From contig QFOT01000018.1 of the NCBI GenBank assembly GCA_003241285.1, positions 1 to 21,144 on the forward strand: a stretch of 21,144 nt of DNA, written 5' to 3'. The DNA is from Micavibrio aeruginosavorus (GTDB lineage Bacteria > Pseudomonadota > Alphaproteobacteria > Micavibrionales > Micavibrionaceae). The stretch's first letter is position 1, and each line of letters opens with the position of its first letter. This document shows, piece by piece, positions 1-9,038 of this stretch. Under the pieces are notes generated by a model. That model saw nothing but the letters and a program-made list of their open reading frames with translations. It made no database searches and was not told where the DNA came from. Position numbers and translations under genes: made by a program.

Positions 1-948
1 GAGGCCGCAACAGTTCAGAGCGGCAAAATAGAGCGAACTGTCGAAGCTGTCGGCAATCTGGTATCCAATGAAACTGTTATGCTCCGGCCTGAGATTGCCG
101 GGCGGGTCACGAAAATTATGTTCGAGGAAGGCGCCAGCGTGAAAATGGGCCAACCTCTCGTGCAACTGGACGATGTGATCGCCCGCGCTGAACTTGCGCA
201 AATGCAGGCCAGCCTTACCTTAAGCAGAACCAATTTCGAGCGCGCTAAGCGTTTGTTTGAACAGGATGCTGAAAGCGGTTCTACCAGAGATGAAGCTTTA
301 GCCGCGCGTGATACGGATCAGGCGGCGGTCGATCTTGCAAAAGCAAGGGTTGAACGCATGGCGATACTCGCCCCCTTTGACGGCATTGTCGGTTTAAGAG
401 TGATCAGCCCCGGCGACTATGTGAATATCGGACAGGATCTTGTTAACATAGAAAGCATTGATCCGCTGAAAGTCGACTTGCGCTTACCGGAAATGTACCT
501 GTCGGCTTTGAAGCCGGGGCAGGAAATAGAAGTGACGGTCGATGCTTTTCGGGACCGTGAGTTCAAGGGAAAGGTTTATGCCATCAATCCGAGAGTCGAT
601 ACCAATGGGCGCACTGTCGTCCTGCGGGCGATGTTGCCGAATTCTGAAATGATCTTGCGCCCTGGCATGTTTGCCCGCGTTCAACTGACTTTGGGGCAAA
701 GCGATAACGCGCTATTGGTGCCGGAAGAGGCCCTTGTGCCGAACGGATCGAAGCAATTTGTCCTGAAGATAAATGGCGACCAGGTAATATCAACGGAGGT
801 TGAAACGGGGCTGCGCCGCAACGGACAAGTTGAGATTGTTAAGGGATTAAAGGCAGGCGATCAGGTCGTTACCGCCGGTCAGATGAAAATCCGCCCCAAT
901 TCCAAGATAAAAATACTGCCTCAAAACACAAAGGCGCCGGCGCAATGA
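1..948 (+). CDS. RND efflux periplasmic adaptor (membrane fusion protein), 5' partial
   Basis: This is the C-terminal 315 residues of an MFP/HlyD-family adaptor. The reading frame is open from base 1, so the real start lies before the window; the ATG at 79 is internal. Adaptors of this type link an inner-membrane RND pump to an outer-membrane channel across the periplasm. Visible are the first lipoyl half-motif (RPEIAGRV near residue 29), a helical hairpin rich in Ala, Arg and Glu, the second lipoyl half (LAPFDGIVG), a beta-barrel section with the family-typical LRPGMFARV, and a membrane-proximal end (GLKAGDQVV). The stop overlaps the permease start as ATGA at 945-948, which indicates one operon with translational coupling. 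The substrate cannot be deduced. No TolC-like gene is in the window. Family assignment is secure. Confidence 0.95.
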   Translation, partial: EAATVQSGKIERTVEAVGNLVSNETVMLRPEIAGRVTKIMFEEGASVKMGQPLVQLDDVIARAELAQMQASLTLSRTNFERAKRLFEQDAESGSTRDEALAARDTDQAAVDLAKARVERMAILAPFDGIVGLRVISPGDYVNIGQDLVNIESIDPLKVDLRLPEMYLSALKPGQEIEVTVDAFRDREFKGKVYAINPRVDTNGRTVVLRAMLPNSEMILRPGMFARVQLTLGQSDNALLVPEEALVPNGSKQFVLKINGDQVISTEVETGLRRNGQVEIVKGLKAGDQVVTAGQMKIRPNSKIKILPQNTKAPAQ

Positions 949-3900
949 ATTTGCCGCTAATTTCTATCCGCCGCCCAGTCTTTGCGATCGTGATGAGCTT
1001 GATGCTTGTTCTGATCGGCCTTATTTCTTATGACAGGTTGACGGTACGTGAATATCCCGAGATCGACGAGCCGATCGTCACGGTGACGACTACCTATCCT
1101 GGAGCTTCTGCCGAAATTATCGAAAGCCAGATTACCCAGCCTCTGGAAGATTCTTTGTCCGGTATCGAAGGGATTGAGTTTATAACATCCTCCAGCCGCG
1201 AGGAACGCAGCCAGATCACGGTGACGTTCAAAATCGACCGCGATGTTGATATCGCCGCTAACGATGTGCGTGACCGCGTCGGGCGCACACGAAGCCAGTT
1301 GCCGGATGAGATTGACGAGCCAGTGGTTGCTAAAGTGGAAGCGGACGCCCAGCCGATTATCTGGATCGCGCTATCGAGCGACAAGCATACGCAACTGGAA
1401 GTGTCTGATTATGCAGACCGCTTTATAAAAGATAAATTGCAGATTCTGCCCGGCGTCGCCGAAGTCACGCTTAATGGTGAGCGTAAATGGGCGATGCGGA
1501 TCTGGCTCGACCGTTCGCGCCTTGCGGCCTATAGCTTAACGACGCAGGATATCGAGGATGCCCTGCGGGCGCAGAATGTCGAAATACCGGCAGGGCGAAT
1601 TGAAAGCAGCGAGCGCGAATTTTCCGTTCTGTCCGAAACCGATATGCGAACGGTGGCGCAGTTCGAAGACCTGATCATCAGGCAGGATACCGGCTATCCG
1701 GTGCGTCTTCGGGATATCGCGCGCGTTGAGCTGGGGGCCGAGGACGTCCGCCGGATCACGCGGTTCAATCGCAAGAGCGCCATAGGAATAGGGATCGTCA
1801 AGCAATCAACGGCCAATCCTCTCGATGTTTCAAAGGCAATGTATGACGTCTTACCCGAAATAGAGCGCAACCTGCCGGACGGAATGAAGGCGAATGTTGC
1901 GTATGACTCGTCAATCTTTATCGATGAATCGATCAAGTCCGTTTACCGGACGATTATAGAGGCGGCTATTCTGGTGGCGCTTGTCGTCTTTTTCTTTTTA
2001 CGGACAGCGCGGGCAACGATTATTCCGCTGGTTACGATTCCCATCTCCTTGATCGGAGCCTGCGCCATGATGCTGGCTTTCGGTTTCAGTATCAATACGT
2101 TGACATTGCTGGCGATGGTTCTCGCGATCGGGCTTGTTGTTGATGACGCTATTGTCATGCTGGAAAATATCTATCGCCATATCGAGGAAGGCATGAAGCC
2201 TATCGATGCCGGTATTCGCGGGGCCAAGGAAATCACTTTTGCCGTTATCGCGATGACGATCACGCTGGCAGCGGTCTATGCGCCAATCGGCTTTATGGAA
2301 GGACGGACGGGAAGACTGTTCACCGAGTTCGCACTGACGCTGGCGGGTTCCGTGATCGTGTCGGGTTTCGTTGCCCTGTCATTGACGCCGATGATGTGTT
2401 CACGTTTATTGAAGCATGAAACAAAACATAACTGGTTCTATAATTTCAGTGAGCGTATTCTAAACCGCATCGGCGCAGGATATGAAAAGGCGCTGAATAA
2501 AGTCATGATCATGCGGCCTGTAGTTTTGCTGATTGCGCTTATAGTGGCGGCAGGCGGTGCGTTTCTCTTTACGCTTATTCCTTCAGAGCTTGCGCCGATT
2601 GAAGATCGTGGCACGATTATCTCGATTGCCAACGGGCCGGAAGGCGCGTCCCTTGAATATACAGATAAATACGTGGCGCAGATCGAGGAGCTGGTCGATC
2701 AGATTCCGGAAGTTGACCGTATTTTTGCCATTGTCGGATCGCCTCTGGTATCGAATGCGCGGGTTATCAGCCGGATGGTTGATTGGTCGGAACGAGACCG
2801 TAAGCAGCAGCAAATGGTATCCGAGCTTATGCCGAAAATGAGAAATATCCCTGGCATGGTGGCATTTCCAAGCAACCCGCCGTCTTTAGGTCAAAGGGGC
2901 GGCTCTAAACCCATTCAAATGGTTATAATGTCATCTGCCAGCTATCCCGAGATCGATAAATGGGCGCAGGAGATTATCGACCGTGTAAACGATTACCCCG
3001 GCTTTCAGGCTCTTGAAACCGATTTGAAGCTTAATAAGCCGCAACTACGCGTCGAGATCGACCGCGAGAAAACATCCGATCTGGGCCTTGATGCGGGTGT
3101 TCTGGGACGCACGATGGAAACGATGCTCGGCAGCCGTCAGGTGACGAGGTTCAAACGTGAGGGCAAGCAGTACGAGGTTATGGTGCAGATCGAGGATGTC
3201 GATCGCCAGAATCCGCAGGATATAACTAACATCTATGTGCGAGGGAATAACAACGAGATGATCCCGTTATCCAATCTCGTTAAAGTGACAGAATCGGTGG
3301 CACCGAGGGAACTGACCCATTTTAACAAGCTACGTGCCGTGACGCTGACCGGAAATCTGAGTGACGGTTACTCGCTGGGTGATGTGCTTAACTATTTGCA
3401 GGCGCAAGCCGAGGAAGTTTTGCCTAATAATGCCCAAATAGATTATAACGGGGAGAGCCGGGAATTCAAAAAATCGAGCAGCAGTCTTTTCATGACTTTC
3501 GTTCTGGCGCTCGGCTTCATCTATCTCGTTCTGGCGGCGCAGTTTGAAAGTTTCAAAGATCCGTTTATCATTATGCTGACCGTGCCGCTCTCGATGTCCG
3601 GGGCATTGCTGGCGATTTTCCTGACGGATGGCACGATGAACGTATACAGCCAGATCGGGCTGGTGACATTGATTGGCCTTATCACCAAACATGGTATCCT
3701 GATCGTTGAGGTTTCCAATCATTTGCAGGAGCAGGGCAAGGACCGCATCACGGCGGTTAAGGAAGCGGCAGCGCTTCGTCTGCGTCCTATCTTGATGACG
3801 ACCGGGGCAATGGTTTTAGGTGCGGTGCCGCTGGCGATTGCGCACGGAGCCGGAGCTGAAACCCGCCAGTCGATTGGCTGGGTTATTGTTGGCGGGATGT

Positions 3901-4007
3901 CGGTTGGAACTTTCTTTACCCTTTTCGTAATTCCAACGGTTTATTCCTATCTTGCGCGTATTCACAGCTCTGACAAGCCCGGTTCAGACGCATTTTCCGC
4001 CACCTGA
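945..4007 (+). CDS. RND efflux transporter permease, HAE1/AcrB family
   Basis: This 1020-residue protein is an inner-membrane proton/drug antiporter of the resistance-nodulation-division superfamily, of normal family length (about 1030-1050). It begins with the characteristic first membrane helix (ISIRRPVFAIVMS) and the periplasmic porter segment containing YPGASAEIIE. Two six-helix halves repeat. Helix 4 carries the paired aspartates of the proton relay (VVDDAIVMLEN, D400-D401) and helix 10 carries the matching lysine (ITKHGILIVE, K915), so the proton pathway looks intact. It is coupled by a 4-base overlap to the adaptor upstream. In known systems such pairs export antibiotics, detergents or metabolites through a TolC-type channel; the substrate here is not predictable. 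No terminator is evident after the stop. Confidence 0.97.
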   Translation: MNLPLISIRRPVFAIVMSLMLVLIGLISYDRLTVREYPEIDEPIVTVTTTYPGASAEIIESQITQPLEDSLSGIEGIEFITSSSREERSQITVTFKIDRDVDIAANDVRDRVGRTRSQLPDEIDEPVVAKVEADAQPIIWIALSSDKHTQLEVSDYADRFIKDKLQILPGVAEVTLNGERKWAMRIWLDRSRLAAYSLTTQDIEDALRAQNVEIPAGRIESSEREFSVLSETDMRTVAQFEDLIIRQDTGYPVRLRDIARVELGAEDVRRITRFNRKSAIGIGIVKQSTANPLDVSKAMYDVLPEIERNLPDGMKANVAYDSSIFIDESIKSVYRTIIEAAILVALVVFFFLRTARATIIPLVTIPISLIGACAMMLAFGFSINTLTLLAMVLAIGLVVDDAIVMLENIYRHIEEGMKPIDAGIRGAKEITFAVIAMTITLAAVYAPIGFMEGRTGRLFTEFALTLAGSVIVSGFVALSLTPMMCSRLLKHETKHNWFYNFSERILNRIGAGYEKALNKVMIMRPVVLLIALIVAAGGAFLFTLIPSELAPIEDRGTIISIANGPEGASLEYTDKYVAQIEELVDQIPEVDRIFAIVGSPLVSNARVISRMVDWSERDRKQQQMVSELMPKMRNIPGMVAFPSNPPSLGQRGGSKPIQMVIMSSASYPEIDKWAQEIIDRVNDYPGFQALETDLKLNKPQLRVEIDREKTSDLGLDAGVLGRTMETMLGSRQVTRFKREGKQYEVMVQIEDVDRQNPQDITNIYVRGNNNEMIPLSNLVKVTESVAPRELTHFNKLRAVTLTGNLSDGYSLGDVLNYLQAQAEEVLPNNAQIDYNGESREFKKSSSSLFMTFVLALGFIYLVLAAQFESFKDPFIIMLTVPLSMSGALLAIFLTDGTMNVYSQIGLVTLIGLITKHGILIVEVSNHLQEQGKDRITAVKEAAALRLRPILMTTGAMVLGAVPLAIAHGAGAETRQSIGWVIVGGMSVGTFFTLFVIPTVYSYLARIHSSDKPGSDAFSAT

Positions 4008-4145
4008 TTCTTGTATTTGCGTCTGCCGCCGCGATAGTTTATACCACTTCTCGGAAGGTCGGCCAAAGGCGGAAATATCGCTAATCCGGTCAGGGCCGAG
4101 AGGCAGCAGCCGCACCGAATTTTTTCCGGGTTTTGCGTCCGGCCT

Positions 4146-4188
4146 TCCACCTTCGCTCCCTTCGGGAGCTTCGGTGGACAAGTCCACC
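4146..4188 (+). repeat. Palindromic element with two mutually exclusive hairpins
   Basis: Two inverted repeats share one arm. TCCACC (4146-4151) pairs with GGTGGA (4173-4178), enclosing a second stem GCTCCC/GGGAGC (4155-4160 with 4164-4169) across a symmetric TTC/TTC internal loop. GGTGGA can instead pair with TCCACC at 4183-4188. Both structures cannot form together. The second hairpin is followed after CCGC by TTTTA. It lies in the roughly 205-base gap between the RND permease and the acyltransferase. It could be a dispersed palindromic repeat of the kind scattered in many alphaproteobacteria, or a leader-RNA switch; the sequence alone does not decide. Confidence 0.6.
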
Positions 4189-4212
4189 CCGCTTTTATTG
4201 TATGGCAGCCCC

Positions 4213-6141
4213 TTGAGTAATGCTCTTATCTATAGACCGGATATCGATGGCCTGAGGGCAATAGCTGTTCTGTCGGTCGTGTTGTTTCATCTGGGCGGCA
4301 CGCCGCTGACCGGCGGTTTTGTCGGGGTCGATATCTTTTTCGTTATTTCCGGTTATCTCATTACCACTATTATTCTCAAAGGCTTGCAGCAGGATAATTT
4401 TTCTCTCGGTCATTTTTACGAACGGCGGATTCTAAGAATTTTCCCGGCACTCTTCACCGTGTTGCTTGCTACCTCAATAGCCAGTGCCATTCTTTTATTT
4501 CCAAGTGACTTTAAGTATTTTGGTGAAACGCTTTCTGCCGCCGGGGCTTTCGGGTCGAATTTTATTTTCTGGAAGGAATCCGGCTATTTCGAGGCGGGCT
4601 CTCTTACAGTCCCGCTTCTTCACACATGGTCGCTTGCGGTCGAGGAACAGTTTTATATTTTTTTCCCGCTTGTCATCATAGCTCTTTATAAATTCAGGCC
4701 TGGATTCGTAAAGCCCGCTATCGTACTTGCCTTGATAGCTTCTTTTGCGCTGGCTCTGGCGGCGGTTTATACTAATTCGATGGCGGCTTTGTTTTACCTG
4801 CTGCCGACACGGGCGTGGGAACTTTTGGTTGGCGCTGTTCTTGCCACCTCTATTATCCCGTCTGCGCGTGCTATTTTAGTTGCCAATCTATGTGGTGTTG
4901 CCGGTCTGGCACTCATCGCTTATGCCGCGCTGGGTTATAACGAGGACACAATATTTCCTGGCCCTGCGGCACTTGCCCCGACGATTGGCGCGGCTCTGAT
5001 TATCTATAGCGGGATGAGCGGCGATAGCTGGTCGCGCAGAATCCTTGGCACCAAAGTGCCGGTTTTTTTCGGCAAGATATCCTATTCCCTGTATTTATGG
5101 CACTGGCCTCTTATCGTTTTCTTCACCTATGCCGCGCCTGTTGAGCTGAGCGGTTTATGGAGAGCCGGAATATTGATTTTTTGCATCGGCATTTCGGTTT
5201 TATCATGGCGCTATATCGAACAACCTGCGCGCAATAGTGCATTGTGGTCGCGGCGCAAATTATTTCTAGTTTCCTTTATGATTTCGCTTTGCTTTATCGG
5301 GACCGGCGCCTTGATCGCTAAAAAAGAAGGTTTCCCGGACCGTTTTTCTGACGAAGTAAAACGGATGAACAGTGTTACGGTCGGAGAATCTTTCCCGATT
5401 ATCGAAGATTCACCAAATAAAGACTATAGCGGAAGCTATAATTATAAAATCGGTGATCCGAAGGCGAGGCCCTCTTTCCTCGTATGGGGAGATTCTCATG
5501 CTCAGGCCGCGGCGCCGGGTATCGATCTGGCGGCAAGAAAGCTCGGCAAGTCAGGTTATGTTCTCGGCGTGCATAGTTGCATTCCGTCTTATCTTGATGT
5601 GGAGATCGCCATTGATGACTGTAACGAGGTTAATAAGGGTGTGGGTGAATTTCTAAGAAAACATGATGAAATTAAAACCGTTATCCTGATTGGCAGGTGG
5701 AGTAATCACCATAAATTTTATGCCAAAAAATACAAGCTGGGTAAAACCCGATCTCCCACACTTTTGCGCGATACGCTGGATAACCTTTTCACTGAATTGG
5801 AAAAGCAGGGACGGCAGGTTGTTTTTATGACCGAGATGCCACATGCTTCCGTCGAGCATGTCCCGCTTTATCTTACGCGGGCTACTTATTACGGCTCGGA
5901 TCGCGACTTTACCTACGACCTTAAGCCCCATAAGGAGTTGCAGGAAAGAATTACGCCAATTGTGGATTATCTTTCATCCCGTCACAAATTCAGGATCGTA
6001 GATCCGGTGCCTGTATTTTGCCCGCAGGGCCGCTGCCCAATGGAGAAAGACGGGCAGGCTCTTTATTCCGATAGCAACCATATTACGACGCAAGGCTCGA
6101 AATTTTACAGGGATATGTATTTACCCCTCCTTGAGCCTTAA
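4213..6141 (+). CDS. Acyltransferase 3 family protein with C-terminal SGNH domain (OafA-like)
   Basis: This is a membrane O-acyltransferase that likely acetylates a surface glycan such as O-antigen, capsule or peptidoglycan. Residues 1-350 form the multi-helix AT3 domain: the first helix has RPDIDGLRAIAVLSVVLFH with the catalytic-type His26, followed by FFVISGYLI, the ERRILRIFPAL segment, and WSLAVEEQFYIFFPL. After a linker comes an SGNH/GDSL-like domain with GDSH (426-429, nucleophile Ser428) and a late SDSNH (Asp620, His623), completing a Ser-Asp-His set. In related proteins the AT3 part carries the acyl group across the membrane and the SGNH part transfers it outside. The frame is open upstream to 3952, inside the permease gene, but homology begins at about 4225. 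I chose TTG 4213 (TTG 4198 is an alternative); neither has a clear ribosome binding site. Product about 642 residues. Confidence 0.88.
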   Translation: MSNALIYRPDIDGLRAIAVLSVVLFHLGGTPLTGGFVGVDIFFVISGYLITTIILKGLQQDNFSLGHFYERRILRIFPALFTVLLATSIASAILLFPSDFKYFGETLSAAGAFGSNFIFWKESGYFEAGSLTVPLLHTWSLAVEEQFYIFFPLVIIALYKFRPGFVKPAIVLALIASFALALAAVYTNSMAALFYLLPTRAWELLVGAVLATSIIPSARAILVANLCGVAGLALIAYAALGYNEDTIFPGPAALAPTIGAALIIYSGMSGDSWSRRILGTKVPVFFGKISYSLYLWHWPLIVFFTYAAPVELSGLWRAGILIFCIGISVLSWRYIEQPARNSALWSRRKLFLVSFMISLCFIGTGALIAKKEGFPDRFSDEVKRMNSVTVGESFPIIEDSPNKDYSGSYNYKIGDPKARPSFLVWGDSHAQAAAPGIDLAARKLGKSGYVLGVHSCIPSYLDVEIAIDDCNEVNKGVGEFLRKHDEIKTVILIGRWSNHHKFYAKKYKLGKTRSPTLLRDTLDNLFTELEKQGRQVVFMTEMPHASVEHVPLYLTRATYYGSDRDFTYDLKPHKELQERITPIVDYLSSRHKFRIVDPVPVFCPQGRCPMEKDGQALYSDSNHITTQGSKFYRDMYLPLLEP

Positions 6142-6214
6142 AAATATGACAATAACCCGTTCCTGTCCTGCCATTGTATTTGAAACAGCGCGGGAATCGT
6201 TCTAGGTATAGACC

Positions 6215-7897
6215 ATGTCCGAAAATCATAAAGAATACCGTGTTTTAGCCCGCAAATACCGCCCGCAGAATTTCGACCAGCTAATCGGTCAGGATGCGCT
6301 GGTGCGTACGCTTAAAACCGCTATCGAAACAGGCCGCATCGCCCATGCCTATATGCTGACAGGGGTGCGCGGAGTCGGGAAAACCACAACGGCGCGGATT
6401 ATCGCGAGAGCGCTTAATTATGTGGGGCCTGATGGCAAAGCCGGGCCGACGACTGGACCGACCGATGACTGCGATATCTGCAAGGCCATCATGGAAGACC
6501 GCCATCCGGATGTGATGGAGATGGATGCGGCGTCGCGTACGGGGATCGACGATATTCGCGAAATTCTCGATGGTGTGCGCTATGCGCCGACACAAGCCCG
6601 ATACAAAGTCTATATCATTGATGAAGTCCATATGCTGTCCAAGAACGCGTTTAACGCGCTTTTGAAAACATTGGAAGAGCCGCCGCCGCATGTGATCTTC
6701 ATTTTCGCGACGACTGAAATTCGCAAAGTCCCGGTGACGGTACTCTCCAGATGTCAGCGTTTCAATCTGCGCCGCGTCGATGCCGAAACTTTATCAAAAT
6801 ATTATACTTGGGTGTCTACCCAAGAAAAAGTTGGTATCGAAGACGAAGCGGTGGCCATGATTGCGCGTGCTGCCGACGGTTCGGTGCGTGACGGTCTTTC
6901 CATTCTCGATCAGGCGATGGCGCAAGGGGCTGGCGGCACGATCACAACAACGCAGGTGCGTGATATGCTCGGCCTTGCCGACCGATCCAAGCTTCTCGAT
7001 CTCTATGAAGAAATCCTCAAAGGCGACTGCCCGAAAGCGCTCGAGATGATGGCCGATTTGTATCGCGCCGGGGCCGATCCTTCGAGCGTCATTCAAGACC
7101 TTCTCGATATCACGCATCTGATGAGCAAGTTTCAGGCGATCTCAGCGCCGCCGCAAACGGTCGAGCCGAACATGGCGACGCAGGAAAGAGAGCGGGCCGC
7201 GAAGATCGCGTCCTCTGTCACAATGCCAGTCTTAGGCCGCGTCTGGCAGATTTTACTCAAAGGATTATCCGAGGTTCAATACGCATCGAACCCGCAAAGC
7301 GCCGCCGAGATGGTTGTCATCCGTCTGGCTTACGCTTCGACGTTGCCCGATCCGGCGACACTGGTGAAGAAATTGCAGGAGGGCGGCAGTGTTTCGTCTC
7401 CCTCTCCCCGCGGAAATGGCAACGGATCTTCCATGGGCGGAAGTACAGCTTCTTTCGTTTCGGGCGCGTCTCCGCAAGTCAAAGCAGTTGCGCATCACCA
7501 GAATGAACCTGTCGCCATTGCCAATAACAATCTAGGCACACTACAGGATGTGGTTTCGCTGCTCGAACAAAACGGCGCGATGATTTTATCGAGCAACGTC
7601 TATCAGTATGTCGAGCTGGTAAAGCTGGAAGCCGGTGTTCTCGAGTTTTCAACCCTGCCAAATGCGCCGCCGAAACTGTCCTCCGATCTCTTGAAGAAAC
7701 TCAACGAGATCACGGGTCAGCGTTGGATGGTTTCGATATCGGCAAAAAAAGGGCAGCCAACGCTTGCCATGCAAGGCGCTGCCGCCAAAGCGCAGGAGCT
7801 TGAAGATATCAAAGCCGATCCGCTGGTCAAAAAAATATTCGATACATTTCCGGGTGCGGAAATTATCTCCATCAAGCCCCATGAAGAGGAAATATAA
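6215..7897 (+). CDS. dnaX: DNA polymerase III subunit gamma/tau (clamp loader)
   Basis: This 560-residue AAA+ ATPase is the motor subunit of the clamp loader that places the beta sliding clamp on primed DNA. Walker A is GVRGVGKT (50-57), Walker B is YIIDEVH (about 133-139), the FATTE stretch is sensor 1, and the SRC finger motif is at 178-180. The zinc module is degenerate: the usual first cysteine after Ala-Leu-Asn is Tyr69, and of the other three only Cys86 and Cys89 remain, so a four-cysteine zinc site cannot form. As I recall, this is common in alphaproteobacterial DnaX. A low-complexity Ser/Gly linker near 390-415 precedes the C-terminal tau-like region (about 440-560). No strong Shine-Dalgarno precedes ATG 6215. 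ybaB follows after 3 bases. Confidence 0.97.
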   Translation: MSENHKEYRVLARKYRPQNFDQLIGQDALVRTLKTAIETGRIAHAYMLTGVRGVGKTTTARIIARALNYVGPDGKAGPTTGPTDDCDICKAIMEDRHPDVMEMDAASRTGIDDIREILDGVRYAPTQARYKVYIIDEVHMLSKNAFNALLKTLEEPPPHVIFIFATTEIRKVPVTVLSRCQRFNLRRVDAETLSKYYTWVSTQEKVGIEDEAVAMIARAADGSVRDGLSILDQAMAQGAGGTITTTQVRDMLGLADRSKLLDLYEEILKGDCPKALEMMADLYRAGADPSSVIQDLLDITHLMSKFQAISAPPQTVEPNMATQERERAAKIASSVTMPVLGRVWQILLKGLSEVQYASNPQSAAEMVVIRLAYASTLPDPATLVKKLQEGGSVSSPSPRGNGNGSSMGGSTASFVSGASPQVKAVAHHQNEPVAIANNNLGTLQDVVSLLEQNGAMILSSNVYQYVELVKLEAGVLEFSTLPNAPPKLSSDLLKKLNEITGQRWMVSISAKKGQPTLAMQGAAAKAQELEDIKADPLVKKIFDTFPGAEIISIKPHEEEI

Positions 7898-7900
7898 GTC

Positions 7901-8224
7901 ATGTTCAATATGCAGCAAATGATGGCCAAAGCCCAAATGATGCAAAAAAAGATGGAAGAGATCCAGGCGAAAGCCGGCGAGATGGAAGTCGAAGGCCAAG
8001 CCGGCGGAGGCGCTGTCAAAGTCGTTATGACCTGCAAGGGCGAGGTGCGATCTGTAATAATCGATCCATCCGTTATCGATGCTTCCGATAAAGAGATGCT
8101 CGAAGATTTAATCAAAGCGGCGATGAACGATGCCCGAGCCAAGGCCGATGCCAAGATGGCGGATGAAACCAAAGGTGCCATGGGCGGTATGGGTTTGCCA
8201 CCGGGCTTTAAATTGCCATTTTGA
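7901..8224 (+). CDS. ybaB: YbaB/EbfC family nucleoid-associated protein
   Basis: This 107-residue protein belongs to the YbaB/EbfC family of small dimeric DNA-binding proteins, which often follow dnaX. It starts with the Met/Lys/Gln-rich coiled helix MQQMMAKAQMMQKKMEE, followed by a beta section with the family pattern VEGQAGGGAVKV, a CKGEVRSVIIDP strand and a helical C-terminal section. Its length is normal. It lies 3 bases after dnaX, with the purine-rich GAAGAGGAA at the end of dnaX acting as ribosome binding site. Its stop TGA shares one base with the ATG of the exonuclease gene. Known members bind DNA and affect nucleoid structure or gene expression; its exact role here is not known. Confidence 0.95.
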   Translation: MFNMQQMMAKAQMMQKKMEEIQAKAGEMEVEGQAGGGAVKVVMTCKGEVRSVIIDPSVIDASDKEMLEDLIKAAMNDARAKADAKMADETKGAMGGMGLPPGFKLPF

Positions 8225-9021
8225 TGAAAATCGTTACCTGGAACATAAACTCGGTTCGCCTGCGTGCGCCTTTGCTGATGGCAAAGGTCGTGAAGGAATT
8301 GAAGCCGGATATTATTTGCCTGCAGGAAACCAAGACGCCGGACGAGCATTTCCCGATGGAAGTGTTCGAGAAACTCGGCTATCCCTACATTCATAAAACG
8401 GGCATGAAAGGTTATAACGGCGTAGCAATCGCGTCGAAAATTCCATTTACCGTGCCCAATATCCATCACCGCTGCGGCAAGGAAGATTGCCGCCATATCG
8501 CGGTGAAGTTCCCGCAGTTCGAGCTTCACAATATCTATATTCCGGCGGGCGGCGATATTCCGGACCGTGAGGTGAATGATAAATTCGGCCATAAGCTCGA
8601 TTTCGTCGATGAGCTTAAGTCATGGTTCGCCGAGCATTACACATCGAAGAAACCCTTGATCGCTGTCGGTGATTTCAATATCGCGCCGCTTGAACATGAT
8701 GTGTGGTCGCACAAGCAGCTTTTGAAAGTCGTGTCGCATACGCCGATCGAAGTCGAGAAATTTACGGGCTTTCAAAACTCTTTAAAATGGGTCGATGCGC
8801 TTCGCCATTTCGTGCCGGAAGACCAGAAGCTTTACACATGGTGGTCTTACCGCAATAAAGACTGGAAGGCCTCCAACCGCGGACGGCGCCTTGATCATAT
8901 CTGGGTAACGCCGCCTTTGAAGGATAAGCTTAAAGGGTATCAAATATTGAAGGATGCCCGCGACTGGGAACAGACATCGGATCACGTGCCGGTGATGATC
9001 GAGTTGGATTTAAACGGGTGA
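8224..9021 (+). CDS. xth: Exodeoxyribonuclease III (AP endonuclease)
   Basis: This 265-residue protein belongs to the EEP superfamily, exonuclease III class. It cleaves DNA at abasic sites and removes 3'-blocking groups in base-excision repair. The ordered motifs are KIVTWNINSVR (Asn7), ICLQETK (Glu35), LHNIYIPAG (Tyr105), VGDFNIAP (Asp150, Asn152), RRLDHIWVT (Asp224) and SDHVPVMIE (Asp253, His254). All metal-binding and catalytic positions known from E. coli ExoIII are present. The ATG at 8224 overlaps the ybaB stop by one base (TGATGA). A TTG one codon earlier is possible but less likely. It occupies the place after ybaB where recR is often found. A REP-like palindrome lies directly downstream. 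Confidence 0.95.
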   Translation: MKIVTWNINSVRLRAPLLMAKVVKELKPDIICLQETKTPDEHFPMEVFEKLGYPYIHKTGMKGYNGVAIASKIPFTVPNIHHRCGKEDCRHIAVKFPQFELHNIYIPAGGDIPDREVNDKFGHKLDFVDELKSWFAEHYTSKKPLIAVGDFNIAPLEHDVWSHKQLLKVVSHTPIEVEKFTGFQNSLKWVDALRHFVPEDQKLYTWWSYRNKDWKASNRGRRLDHIWVTPPLKDKLKGYQILKDARDWEQTSDHVPVMIELDLNG

Positions 9022-9038
9022 ACACAGATAGTTCATCC

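Noticed and set aside
3952..4212. Upstream extension of the acyltransferase frame into the RND permease gene
   Set aside because: The extra 87 residues show no family similarity, run through a palindromic element and overlap the permease end; AT3 homology begins just after 4213.
6179..6214. Promoter before dnaX (TTGAAA with TAGGTA at 17 bases)
   Set aside because: The -10 box matches consensus in only two of six positions, so it is not listed as a feature.
7744..7752. A-AAA-AAA-G slippery run in dnaX, as a possible programmed frameshift making a gamma form
   Set aside because: It lies near codon 511 of 560, far beyond where a gamma-type truncation is useful; a -1 shift ends after about 18 codons, and I see no clear stimulatory stem. 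Poly-A runs of this length also arise by chance.
7717..8592. Long minus-strand open frame (291 codons) across the end of dnaX, ybaB and xth
   Set aside because: It is antisense to three well-recognised genes and its translation is low in similarity to anything I know; it is a shadow of their codon bias.
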